Of a stretch of DNA of 26,756 nucleotides, positions 1 through 7,650 are shown piece by piece. Where the stretch lies: contig WTCI01000310.1 of NCBI GenBank assembly GCA_013138655.1, forward strand, positions 1 through 26,756, read 5' to 3'. This DNA comes from Desulfuromonadaceae bacterium. GTDB lineage: Bacteria; Desulfobacterota; Desulfuromonadia; Desulfuromonadales; Geopsychrobacteraceae. The first letter of the stretch is position 1; each line of letters starts with the position of its first letter. The notes beneath the pieces are model-generated. The model was not told where the DNA came from. It did not search any database and saw only the letters and a list, made by a program, of their open reading frames with translations. The translations under genes and the position numbers were made by a program.

Positions 1-212
1 GAATTCCCGAGACAGAAATAAAAAGAGTTTCTTTTGCTTCGTTTTCTTTGCGATGCAAAGAAAATGACGCCGGCTGTCGGTCCGGGAACCGACGGTCTCG
101 GTTGAAAAAGGGATGAGAATCAGTAACAGTCGTTGCCAGTCGTTGGTTTTTGGTGATATGTTAAACAGTTACCGAAATTTTTGCTTAGCCATCGTATTCT
201 TTTTTGTGAGAC
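1..212. other. intergenic region without a recognisable gene
   Basis: No open frame here resembles a protein. The stretch holds a perfect 10-bp stem with a 3-base loop at 42-64 (TTTTCTTTGC / GCAAAGAAAA) and a weaker 6-bp hairpin near 77-94 (GTCGGT / ACCGAC). The first could be the terminator or 3' tail of a gene lying left of the window, but no clean T-run follows it on either strand. Nothing else is supported before the repeat that begins near 213. Confidence 0.5.
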
Positions 213-430
213 GAATGGCGCTAGTTTAAGGGCTTTTGTACGCTGGGAGTAAAGCCGGGACTGTCCCCAGTACCATCGGGGGCTGTCCCGGCTTTACGGT
301 TATGAAACTGAGGTGGTTCGCATCGCAAAAGCCTGGGACAGCCCCCACCCTTCGCCTTCGCTCAGGAGCCGGTGGGGACAGTCCCGGTTTTGCTGGGGAG
401 CGTGCTACGAACCCTTAAACTAGTGCCATT
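213..430. repeat. nested palindromic repeat, MITE/REP-like, with flanking direct repeats
   Basis: The outer ends are inverted repeats: 214-232 (AATGGCGCTAGTTTAAGGG) matches the reverse complement of 412-430 at 18 of 19 positions. Inside are four alternating copies of a unit around GGGACTGTCCCC or GGGGCTGTCCC, at about 251-269, 279-296, 327-346 and 371-390. They pair as two hairpins and also across the whole element. Just outside lie near-identical direct repeats, ATTCTTTTTTGTGAGAC at 196-212 and ATTCTTTTGTGAGAC at 428-442, which differ only in T-run length and look like a target-site duplication. No transposase is inside; the 60-codon frame at 236-418 is repeat-encoded. The layout resembles REP/BIME elements mobilised in trans by RAYT transposases; that mechanism is inference. 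Confidence 0.75.
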
Positions 431-466
431 CTTTTGTGAGACCATCAAGCTTGATTGAGAGAAATA

Positions 467-1399
467 GTGACTCATTCCATTAAGTTTTTCTTTGAATACC
501 TGGTCATTCGCTCGCTGGCGGGGTTGTTGCGTCGTTTGTCGAGGCCGACTGCTCTCAGGGTGGGGGGGCATCTGGGCCTGTTGGCTGCTTGGCTGTTGCC
601 GAAAAGACGGCGGCTGGCGGAGGAAAACCTGCGCCGCGCCTTTCCGGAGTTGTCTGATCAGCGGATCGCCTGGTTGGCTTTACGAAATTTCTGGCATGTT
701 GGGGTCAGTGGCGCGGAGATCTTGCGGATCGACATGTTTCGACCCGGTAGCGATGACCTGCAACGCTATTTTGAGGTAGCAGGCATAGAACACCTGCAGC
801 AGGCCCAGGATCTGGGGCGCGGGGTGATCATGCTTTCAGGGCATTTCGGTTTCTGGGAGATGGGAAGCTTTCCGCTGCATGAACTCGGTTTCCAGGTTGA
901 TCCGGTTGCCAAGCCGATGAAAAATCCACTGGTTGGCCGGTATATCAAGCAACTCCGGGAAACTTACGGGGCTATCGAGATCGACAGTCGTAAGGGTGCG
1001 CGGCGAGTTCTTAACGCGTTGCGACAGGGGCGGATTCCGGCCATCCTGCTCGATCAGCATATTTCCCCGCCCGGTTCGATCCCGACGCGTTTTTTCGGCC
1101 AGCCTGGTTATACCACCACGGCGATCACCAACTTGGCCATGAAATACCGGATTCCGGTGGTGCCGGTATTCTGCCAGCGGCTGCCGGATGAACGTTATAA
1201 AATCTGGGCCGAGCCGATGTTGTTGCTCGAAGGTGAGGGGGAACAGGCCGTCAATGAAAATACCCAACGACTGACGGAGATTATCGAACAGGCTGTCCGG
1301 CGTGATATCACCCAGTGGTTCTGGATGCATAAACGCTGGCGGGTTCCGGAAAATCAGGCAGAGAAAAATCAGCTCAAGAAGGATGAAACAAGTGAGTAA
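467..1399 (+). CDS. LpxL/HtrB-family lysophospholipid acyltransferase
   Basis: Probable inner-membrane acyltransferase of lipid A (or related phospholipid) synthesis, moving an acyl chain onto a lipid A precursor. The protein (310 aa from this start) has a hydrophobic, basic N-terminus, the H-x4-E catalytic motif in SGHFGFWE, a substrate motif near [10 protein letters not shown], and the typical C-terminal WFWMHKRWR. Length fits the family (about 300-320 aa). I chose GTG at 467 because GAGAG lies 5 bases upstream; an in-frame TTG at 455 would add four residues but has a poorly spaced ribosome site. The 3' end overlaps prfC. LpxL and LpxM cannot be told apart here, so no symbol is given. The palindromic repeat ending at 430 sits directly in its 5' region. 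Confidence 0.88.
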   Translation: MTHSIKFFFEYLVIRSLAGLLRRLSRPTALRVGGHLGLLAAWLLPKRRRLAEENLRRAFPELSDQRIAWLALRNFWHVGVSGAEILRIDMFRPGSDDLQRYFEVAGIEHLQQAQDLGRGVIMLSGHFGFWEMGSFPLHELGFQVDPVAKPMKNPLVGRYIKQLRETYGAIEIDSRKGARRVLNALRQGRIPAILLDQHISPPGSIPTRFFGQPGYTTTAITNLAMKYRIPVVPVFCQRLPDERYKIWAEPMLLLEGEGEQAVNENTQRLTEIIEQAVRRDITQWFWMHKRWRVPENQAEKNQLKKDETSE

Positions 1400-2978
1400 A
1401 GAACTGCAACGTGAAATTGCCAAACGGCGCACCTTCGGCATTATCAGCCATCCGGACGCCGGGAAAACCACCCTGACCGAAAAGCTGTTGCTGTTCGGTG
1501 GGGCCATCCAGATGGCCGGGACGGTCAAGGCGCGTAAGTCGAACCGGCACGCGACCAGTGACTGGATGAGCATTGAGAAGGAACGAGGAATTTCCGTTTC
1601 TTCCTCGGTGATGAAATTCAACTACCGTGATTACGAAGTGAATCTCCTCGATACCCCCGGACACCAGGATTTTTCCGAAGATACCTACCGGGTATTGACC
1701 GCCGTTGACAGCGCGCTGATGGTCATCGACAGCGCCAAGGGGGTTGAGACGCAGACCGAGAAACTGATGGAAGTCTGTCGAATGCGGAACACTCCGGTGC
1801 TCACTTTTATTAACAAACTTGACCGCGAGGGGTTGGCGCCGCTTGATGTTCTGGCCGATATCGAGGAGAAGTTGCAGATCGAGTGCACCCCGCTCTCCTG
1901 GCCGATCGGCATGGGGAAACGTTTTAAGGGGGTCTACAATCTCTACCGTCAGGAGTTGAACCTGTTTACTCCCGGAGACGATGCACGCAGTACCAAAACT
2001 ATCAAAATTGCAAGCCTGGATGATCCGAGAGTCGATGAACTTCTGGGTCGTCAGGCCGATGAGTTGCGCGAAGACATCGAACTTCTGGAAGGAGCGGCCA
2101 ACCCGTTCAATTTGCAGGATTACCTTAAGGCCAGCCAGACGCCGGTCTTTTTCGGCAGTGCCATCAATAACTTCGGTGTCCAGGAGATGCTCGACGCCTT
2201 CGTCGAACTCGCTCCGGCACCCGGCTTGCGGGAAACGGTTGACCGGCTGGTGGCACCGGATGAAGAACCGTTTTCCGGCTTTGTTTTCAAGATTCAGGCA
2301 AATATGGACCCGGCCCATCGCGACCGGATCGCTTTTTTGCGGATTTGCAGCGGTAAATTTACCAAGGGGATGAAGGTCAGGCATCACCGGATCGGCAAAG
2401 AAGTCAATCTTTCCAAGGCGATCATTTTTATGGCTCAGGACCGGGCCCATGTCGAGGAGGCCTATCCCGGAGATATCATCGGCTTGCACAATCATGGCAC
2501 CATCAAGATCGGTGATACCTTCACGCTGAAGGAGCCGCTCAAATTTACCGGTATTCCCAACTTCGCCCCGGAACATTTCCGCCGGGTGCGCTTGAAAGAT
2601 CCGCTCAAATCCAAACAGCTGCAAAAAGGGCTGCTGCAACTGGCCGAAGAAGGAGCGGTGCAGGTCTTCAAGCCGATCAGCGGATCCGAGTTTATCCTCG
2701 GCGCGGTCGGGGTGCTGCAGTTCGACGTGACCATGGAGCGGCTCAAGGCTGAATATAATGTTAACGCCGTCTACGAGGGAGTGGATTACAGTACCGCCCG
2801 CTGGATTGAGTGCGATGACAAAAAATTGCTCGCCGAGTTCAGTAAAAAGAATCAGCACCAGCTGGCCCACGATGCCGAGGGTCACCTGACCTTTTTGGCT
2901 GCCAGTGAATGGCGTCTTGGGCACACCATGGAGCAGTGGGAAGGGGTTCGGTTCCTCAAGGCTCGGGAACACAGCTGA
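1392..2978 (+). CDS. prfC: peptide chain release factor 3 (RF3)
   Basis: GTPase that recycles class I release factors RF1/RF2 from the ribosome after termination. At 528 aa it matches the usual length (529 in E. coli). The P-loop reads SHPDAGKTT, switch II is [14 protein letters not shown], the guanine-specificity motif is NKLDRE, and the RF3-specific tract [19 protein letters not shown] is present in the C-terminal part. GTG at 1392 is chosen because AGAAGG at 1377-1382 is 9 bases upstream; ATG at 1383 is in frame but touches the ribosome site. The gene overlaps the end of the acyltransferase (stop at 1399), so the two are probably cotranscribed. A strong hairpin follows the stop. Confidence 0.96.
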   Translation: MSKELQREIAKRRTFGIISHPDAGKTTLTEKLLLFGGAIQMAGTVKARKSNRHATSDWMSIEKERGISVSSSVMKFNYRDYEVNLLDTPGHQDFSEDTYRVLTAVDSALMVIDSAKGVETQTEKLMEVCRMRNTPVLTFINKLDREGLAPLDVLADIEEKLQIECTPLSWPIGMGKRFKGVYNLYRQELNLFTPGDDARSTKTIKIASLDDPRVDELLGRQADELREDIELLEGAANPFNLQDYLKASQTPVFFGSAINNFGVQEMLDAFVELAPAPGLRETVDRLVAPDEEPFSGFVFKIQANMDPAHRDRIAFLRICSGKFTKGMKVRHHRIGKEVNLSKAIIFMAQDRAHVEEAYPGDIIGLHNHGTIKIGDTFTLKEPLKFTGIPNFAPEHFRRVRLKDPLKSKQLQKGLLQLAEEGAVQVFKPISGSEFILGAVGVLQFDVTMERLKAEYNVNAVYEGVDYSTARWIECDDKKLLAEFSKKNQHQLAHDAEGHLTFLAASEWRLGHTMEQWEGVRFLKAREHS

Positions 2979-3002
2979 TCCCGCGACGTCATCAATTTTC
3001 CT

Positions 3003-3037
3003 GAAAGGAACTGCATTGCAGTTCCTTTCCTGTTTTT
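3003..3037 (+). terminator. rho-independent terminator after prfC
   Basis: An 11-bp perfect stem (GAAAGGAACTG / CAGTTCCTTTC) with a CATTG loop at 3003-3029 is followed by CTGTTTTT. It lies 24 bases after the prfC stop and should end the acyltransferase-prfC transcript. The 100 bases between it and the next gene show no further feature I can support. Confidence 0.85.
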
Positions 3038-3145
3038 GGCTATGGAGGTCAGCGGGATTTGTGATATCTTTATGAGCTCTAATGCTTGTCTCTGTCGAAT
3101 CGGCATGCCTGGATAAGCAAAGCCGACAAACAGCTTGGATAATCT

Positions 3146-5170
3146 ATGGGTTTGCGTCATTCGTTGAAAATTTCCATTCAGTCAAGGCTGGTCCTGGCGA
3201 TGATTCTTTCGGCCGTTTCTTTTGCCGTTATTGCCACGGTCCTGCTGATCTCTTTTGTCCAGGTTCGTAACGATATTTCCCAACTTGTTGAAACGCAGTT
3301 ATCGCAAACGGTTGCCAATTCACAACTGGCCGATGCGCAAAGTACTTCAGCGGCCCGGAATACAACGGCAGACATTGATCGGACCATCGTGACCTCAGGA
3401 GCGATCGTTCTCGCTCTGCTGCTGGTGCTGATGATCCTCTTGGGCGCGATCTATGTTAATCTTTTCAATCACCATATCAAAAAACCGATGGAGACGATCC
3501 GGCAGCGCTTGCTTGCGTTTCGCCAGGGTGATTACAATTCACCGATGCCGCTTGATCGCGAAGACGAGTGGGGGCAGATCGAAGAAGTGTTTAACGATAT
3601 GCTCACTGCTCTGGTGAAGAGCTGGTCGACCATACAGGAATCGGAACAGCGTTACCGACATCTGTTTGATAACGCGACCGAAGGGATCTTCCAGAGTACC
3701 ATCAGTGGTGAATTCTTGAATGTGAACCCGGCGATGGCGCAAATGTTCGGGTCCCCTTCTGTTGCCGACCTCAAATCATGTACCAACCTGCACGAACAGA
3801 TTTACGCGGACCCGCAGGAGCGCGATCGGTTGATTGCGGAAATGAAACAGCGTGGGTTTGTTCACGGACGAGAAGTCCGGATGCGGCGCAAAGACGGTGA
3901 ACTTTTCTGGGCCGCGATTAATGGGCACCTGGTTCGTGACGACGACGGTCAGGTGCTATCGATTGAAGGAACGCTGAATGATATCTCCGAACGTCGTCAG
4001 GCCGAGGAATCACTGCGGAAATTACAAGCAGATCTGCAGAATATCGTTGATTCGATGCCCTCGGTGCTGATCGGGGTGAACCCGGAATTGAACGTGACGC
4101 TCTGGAACCGGCAGGCTGAAGATATGAGCGGTATTGCCTCTGCGCAGGCGGTGGGGCAAAAGTTGACCGATGTTTATACCCTGATCGATCCAGTCCGGTA
4201 CCTGTCCACGTTGGAAACTGTATGGCAGAGTGGAGTACCGTCACGTTTGCAGAAGATCCCAGCTGTGTCGCAGGGGAACACACGTTATTTCAATCTGCTG
4301 ATTTACCCATTGAGTCTGAAAGGGAGCAGCGGTTTGGTGATCCATGCCGATGATGTGACCGAAAAGGTCCAGATTGAGGATATCATGATGCAGTCGGAAA
4401 AGATGCTTTCAGTCGGCAGTCTGGCGGCCGGGATGGCTCATGAAATAAATAATCCGCTGGCGGTGATTTTGCAGAATGTTCAAGTGATGGAGAGTCGGTT
4501 GTCACCATCTCTGGATAAAAATCGGCGGACTGCCGAAGAGTTGGGAATGAGCATCGAGCAAGTTGCCGAATACTCCCGGTTGCGCGGTTTTGACCAGATG
4601 ATTCAGTCGATTAGCAGCGCCGGGCAGCGAGCGGCGCGGATCATAGAAAATATGCTCAGTTTCAGTCGTAAAAGTTGCTCCGAATTTATTCCCTGCTCGC
4701 TGGTCGATTTGCTGGAAAAAACGATCGAACTGGCAGCCAGTGATTACGACATGAAACATCATTACGATTTCCGAACGATCCGGATTGTCCGTGATTTTCA
4801 GCCGGTTCCCGATGTGCCCTGTGAATCCGGGCAGATTCAACAGGTCATTCTCAATCTGCTGAAAAACTCAGCGCAGGCGTTTGCTCAGAAAAGCGAAGAT
4901 GCGGAGATCCGCGTGAGGATTTTTATGCAGGCAGAGCAGGTTTGCCTGCAAGTGGAAGATAACGGCCCGGGAATGGATGAAGCAACCCTCAAGCGGGTTT
5001 TTGAGCCTTTTTATACCACCAAAGAGGTTGGTATCGGCACCGGACTGGGCTTGTCCGTGGCTTACTTCATTGTTGTTGAGAATCACAAGGGCCGGCTGAC
5101 GGTGACTTCAAAACCGGGGGAAGGGAGTTGCTTCAGTCTCTATCTGCCTGTAACGAGAGAGGTCGGCTAA
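3146..5170 (+). CDS. membrane PAS-PAS sensor histidine kinase
   Basis: Inner-membrane sensor kinase of 674 aa. Order of parts: membrane segment about 15-38, a short (about 45-residue) periplasmic loop without a recognisable sensor fold, membrane segment about 84-106, HAMP about 107-160, PAS1 about 163-285, PAS2 about 293-410, HisKA with phospho-acceptor His432 in GMAHEINNP, then HATPase_c with NLLKNSAQAF (N box), DNGPGMD (G1) and GTGLGLS (G2). The dimerisation region is longer than usual, with some 20 extra residues between the His helix and LSFSRK. Sensing is more likely through the PAS domains than the small outer loop. No response regulator lies beside it, so it is an orphan kinase and its signal is unknown. 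GGA at 3137-3139 is a modest ribosome site. Confidence 0.93.
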   Translation: MGLRHSLKISIQSRLVLAMILSAVSFAVIATVLLISFVQVRNDISQLVETQLSQTVANSQLADAQSTSAARNTTADIDRTIVTSGAIVLALLLVLMILLGAIYVNLFNHHIKKPMETIRQRLLAFRQGDYNSPMPLDREDEWGQIEEVFNDMLTALVKSWSTIQESEQRYRHLFDNATEGIFQSTISGEFLNVNPAMAQMFGSPSVADLKSCTNLHEQIYADPQERDRLIAEMKQRGFVHGREVRMRRKDGELFWAAINGHLVRDDDGQVLSIEGTLNDISERRQAEESLRKLQADLQNIVDSMPSVLIGVNPELNVTLWNRQAEDMSGIASAQAVGQKLTDVYTLIDPVRYLSTLETVWQSGVPSRLQKIPAVSQGNTRYFNLLIYPLSLKGSSGLVIHADDVTEKVQIEDIMMQSEKMLSVGSLAAGMAHEINNPLAVILQNVQVMESRLSPSLDKNRRTAEELGMSIEQVAEYSRLRGFDQMIQSISSAGQRAARIIENMLSFSRKSCSEFIPCSLVDLLEKTIELAASDYDMKHHYDFRTIRIVRDFQPVPDVPCESGQIQQVILNLLKNSAQAFAQKSEDAEIRVRIFMQAEQVCLQVEDNGPGMDEATLKRVFEPFYTTKEVGIGTGLGLSVAYFIVVENHKGRLTVTSKPGEGSCFSLYLPVTREVG

Positions 5171-5174
5171 GTTT

Positions 5175-5339
5175 ATGCCTGTTATCGCCTGGAAAAAAGT
5201 TTATGAAACCGGAATTGTTGTTCTTGATAATGAACATAGAAAGTTGCTCGGAACGGGTTTGCAGTTCTTGACAAAAATACGGAATCATCAAAGCTTATCC
5301 GGATATTTCGGCCATCAATATCTCTGGGAGACGGAATGA
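5175..5339 (+). pseudogene. bacteriohemerythrin remnant, N-terminal part
   Basis: A 54-codon frame fills the gap between the kinase and asnS. Its first 26 residues carry the hemerythrin N-terminal signature: Trp6, Tyr10, YETGIVVLDNEHRKLLG with the GI pair, Asp18 and the metal-ligand His21. After that the match fades, apart from a late FGHQ (residues 45-48) that may be what is left of the HxxxE/FxHE region; hemerythrins normally need about 130 residues and several more His/Glu ligands. The frame ends in TGA overlapping the asnS start as ATGA. It cannot form the four-helix di-iron fold by itself, so I read it as an internally deleted or decayed gene. A small expressed leader coupled to asnS is an alternative. 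Confidence 0.6.
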
Positions 5340-6724
5340 AAATCCTTGCAAGGACAGCAATTAAGCAGGTCGTACAGGCTGAAAATGCAGTGGAATTCTG
5401 TGTCAAGGGCTGGGTTCGTTCAGTTCGAAGGGGCAAGGAAGTCAGCTTCATTGCTTTGAATGACGGGTCATGCTTTGCCTCTTTGCAACTTGTGCTTGAT
5501 CCGCAGTTAAGCAACTATGAGCAGCTTTCACGGGTTGGGACCGGCGCCTGTCTGGTTGTGAATGGTCATCTGGTCGAATCGCCGGCAGCCGGGCAAAAGT
5601 GGGAGCTGCAAGTCCGTGAAGCGACCCTGCTGGGTGATGCTGATGAGACCTTCCCGCTGCAGAAAAAGCGCCACTCTTTCGAGTTTCTGCGTTCCATCGC
5701 TCACCTGCGCCCCCGCTCCAATACCTTTGGCGCGGTTTTTCGCATGCGTAGTGCACTTTCTTTTGCGGTCCATAAATTTTTTCAGGAACGCGGTTTCCTC
5801 TATGTGCAGACGCCGATTATCACGGCCAATGATTGCGAAGGGGCAGGGGAGATGTTCCGTGTCTCGACCCTCGACCCGACCAATCCTCCGCGACAGAATG
5901 GTCAAGTCGACTGGTCCAGGGATTTTTTCGCTGAGCGGACCGGATTGACGGTCAGCGGCCAATTGCAGGGGGAGCTGTTTGCCACGGCGTTTTCCGATAT
6001 CTACACCTTCGGCCCGACCTTCCGTGCGGAAAACTCCAACACCAGTCGGCACGCGGCTGAATTCTGGATGATTGAACCGGAGATCGCCTTTGCTGACCTG
6101 GTCGACAGCTGTCGACTGGGTGAGGATTTTCTCCGCTACCTGGTGGTTTACGCCTTGGAAAATTGCCGGGAGGATCTCGATTTTTTCAATCAGCGCATCG
6201 AAAAAGGTCTGATCGACAAACTGAAAGCGCTGGCCACCGCCGAGTTTCAAACCATCAGCTACACCGAAGCGATTGAACGTCTACAGAAGTCAGGGCAAAC
6301 ATTTGAATTTCCCGTCGAGTGGGGTTGTGACCTGCAATCGGAACATGAGCGCTATCTGACCGAGCAGATTTTTCGTGGACCGGTCTTCGTCACCGATTAT
6401 CCGACCCGGATCAAGGCTTTTTACATGCGTTTGAATGATGATCAGAAAACCGTCGCGGCGATGGATCTGCTGGTGCCGCGGGTCGGTGAAATTATCGGCG
6501 GGAGCCAGCGTGAAGAGCGGCTTGATGTGTTGCAGGCACGGATGGCTGAATGCGGGATTGCTGCAGAACACCTCGACTGGTATCTCGATATCCGTCGTTG
6601 GGGGAGTTGTCCCCATGCCGGGTTCGGGCTCGGTTTTGAACGGTTGCTGATGTATGTCACCGGTATGGAAAATATCCGCGACGTTATCCCCTTCCCCAGA
6701 ACTCCGGGACATGCCCGTTTTTAG
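5336..6724 (+). CDS. asnS: asparaginyl-tRNA synthetase
   Basis: Charges tRNA-Asn with asparagine in the cytoplasm. The 462-aa protein is of normal class IIb length (466 in E. coli). An OB-fold anticodon-binding domain occupies about residues 15-105, followed by the catalytic domain with motif 2 in FRAENSNTSRHAAEFWMIEP and motif 3 in GFGLGFERLLMYVTG. The NDCEGAGEMFRV segment separates AsnRS from AspRS. ATG at 5336 has GGGAGA 5 bases upstream and overlaps the stop of the hemerythrin remnant. With AsnRS present, the GatCAB amidotransferase in the same window is probably needed mainly for Gln-tRNA-Gln, which is inference. Confidence 0.96.
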   Translation: MKILARTAIKQVVQAENAVEFCVKGWVRSVRRGKEVSFIALNDGSCFASLQLVLDPQLSNYEQLSRVGTGACLVVNGHLVESPAAGQKWELQVREATLLGDADETFPLQKKRHSFEFLRSIAHLRPRSNTFGAVFRMRSALSFAVHKFFQERGFLYVQTPIITANDCEGAGEMFRVSTLDPTNPPRQNGQVDWSRDFFAERTGLTVSGQLQGELFATAFSDIYTFGPTFRAENSNTSRHAAEFWMIEPEIAFADLVDSCRLGEDFLRYLVVYALENCREDLDFFNQRIEKGLIDKLKALATAEFQTISYTEAIERLQKSGQTFEFPVEWGCDLQSEHERYLTEQIFRGPVFVTDYPTRIKAFYMRLNDDQKTVAAMDLLVPRVGEIIGGSQREERLDVLQARMAECGIAAEHLDWYLDIRRWGSCPHAGFGLGFERLLMYVTGMENIRDVIPFPRTPGHARF

Positions 6725-6748
6725 GAGCCTGTTAAGTCCAACAGGCTC
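6725..6748 (+). other. hairpin between asnS and the binding-protein gene
   Basis: A perfect 9-bp stem (GAGCCTGTT / AACAGGCTC, loop AAGTCC) starts at the first base after the asnS stop. No T-run follows; the next gene's ribosome site AGGAGAGG begins two bases later. It may be a weak terminator or attenuator, or an mRNA-stabilising 3' structure. Confidence 0.5.
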
Positions 6749-6765
6749 CCAGGAGAGGTTCGATC

Positions 6766-7650
6766 ATGGCGATAATTTTCTCCGGCACATTGAAAAGACT
6801 CTGTTCTGCGTACGTTCTGCTGAGCGCAGTCCTGCTGCTATGTTGCACCGGTGAGGCGGCCTTCAGCCACGATCAGCTGATTCTTGGAATCCATCCTTTT
6901 CATACCGTAACGATTCTCGAAAAAAAATTTACCCCGCTGGCTGAATATTTGAGCAAAGAACTCAATATACCCGTTGTTGTCCGGGTGGGCTCAAGCTATG
7001 CCGAGCACATAGATGCGGTCGGCAGGGATAAGCTCGACATCGCTTACCTCGGCCCGGTCCAGTATGTTCGGATGGTGGATAAGTATGGCAACAAACCGCT
7101 TCTGGCTTGTCAGGAAACCGACGGGACGCCGTTTTTCAGGGGGATCATCATTACTCGGCAAGACAGCCCAAGTGAAAAACTTGCAGACCTGGAATTTGGT
7201 GAGTTTGCTTTTGTGGATATCTATTCAACCATGGGCTATATTCTTCCGGCCTTTCTGTTGCTGAAAGAAAATCCGGCCATCATCAAAGAAAACAACTACC
7301 AAATGCTCAAAACCCATGAAAATGTCGCATTGGCGGTCCTCACCGGAGATTTTGAAGCCGGAGCGGTCAAGGAATCTGTTTACCAACTTTATCGACACCG
7401 GGGGCTGAAGGAACTGGCCCGCACACCGGCTGCTCCCGAGCATCTTTTTGTCGCCCGGGCAAACCTCTCCGCCGGCACCATCAAGAAGCTTCGGAAGGCT
7501 CTCTGGCAGCTCAGCAAAACGAACTCCGGACAGCACATCATGCAAGCGATAAAACCTACGCTGACAGGCTTTGTGCCGGTTGAAGACGAGGCCTATGACG
7601 GCCTGCGTACTGTTATCGAAAGGTTAGCCGAAGAGAGTACTCTCAAATGA
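6766..7650 (+). CDS. PhnD-like periplasmic substrate-binding protein
   Basis: Exported binding protein of the PhnD/SsuA/transferrin-like class (294 aa). The N-terminus is a signal peptide (basic RLCSAY, then a Val/Leu-rich core to about residue 27, cut near GEAAF); LLLCC is not a canonical lipobox, so a lipoprotein is possible but unproven. The mature part starts with LILGIHPFHTV and contains DIAYLGPVQYV, GIIITRQDS and FVDIYSTMGYILP, typical of phosphonate/phosphite-type binding proteins. No ABC permease or ATPase gene is nearby. The stop overlaps the start of the hybrid kinase (ATGA at 7647-7650), so its likely job is to present a ligand to that kinase rather than to a transporter. AGGAGAGG lies 7 bases before the ATG. 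Ligand unknown. Confidence 0.85.
   Translation: MAIIFSGTLKRLCSAYVLLSAVLLLCCTGEAAFSHDQLILGIHPFHTVTILEKKFTPLAEYLSKELNIPVVVRVGSSYAEHIDAVGRDKLDIAYLGPVQYVRMVDKYGNKPLLACQETDGTPFFRGIIITRQDSPSEKLADLEFGEFAFVDIYSTMGYILPAFLLLKENPAIIKENNYQMLKTHENVALAVLTGDFEAGAVKESVYQLYRHRGLKELARTPAAPEHLFVARANLSAGTIKKLRKALWQLSKTNSGQHIMQAIKPTLTGFVPVEDEAYDGLRTVIERLAEESTLK

Noticed and set aside
236..418. 60-codon frame in the first repeat
   Set aside because: It is made wholly of palindromic repeat units and has no ribosome site or protein similarity.
1374..2972. 532-codon open frame on the - strand opposite prfC
   Set aside because: It mirrors a clear prfC gene, shows no family motif, and arises from codon bias on the coding strand.
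6725..6748. Firm rho-independent terminator after asnS
   Set aside because: The stem is good but no T-run follows, so it is listed only as a hairpin.
6766..7650. Calling this a component of a phosphonate ABC transporter (phnD with phnC/phnE)
   Set aside because: No permease or ATPase gene is nearby, and the gene is coupled to a histidine kinase instead.
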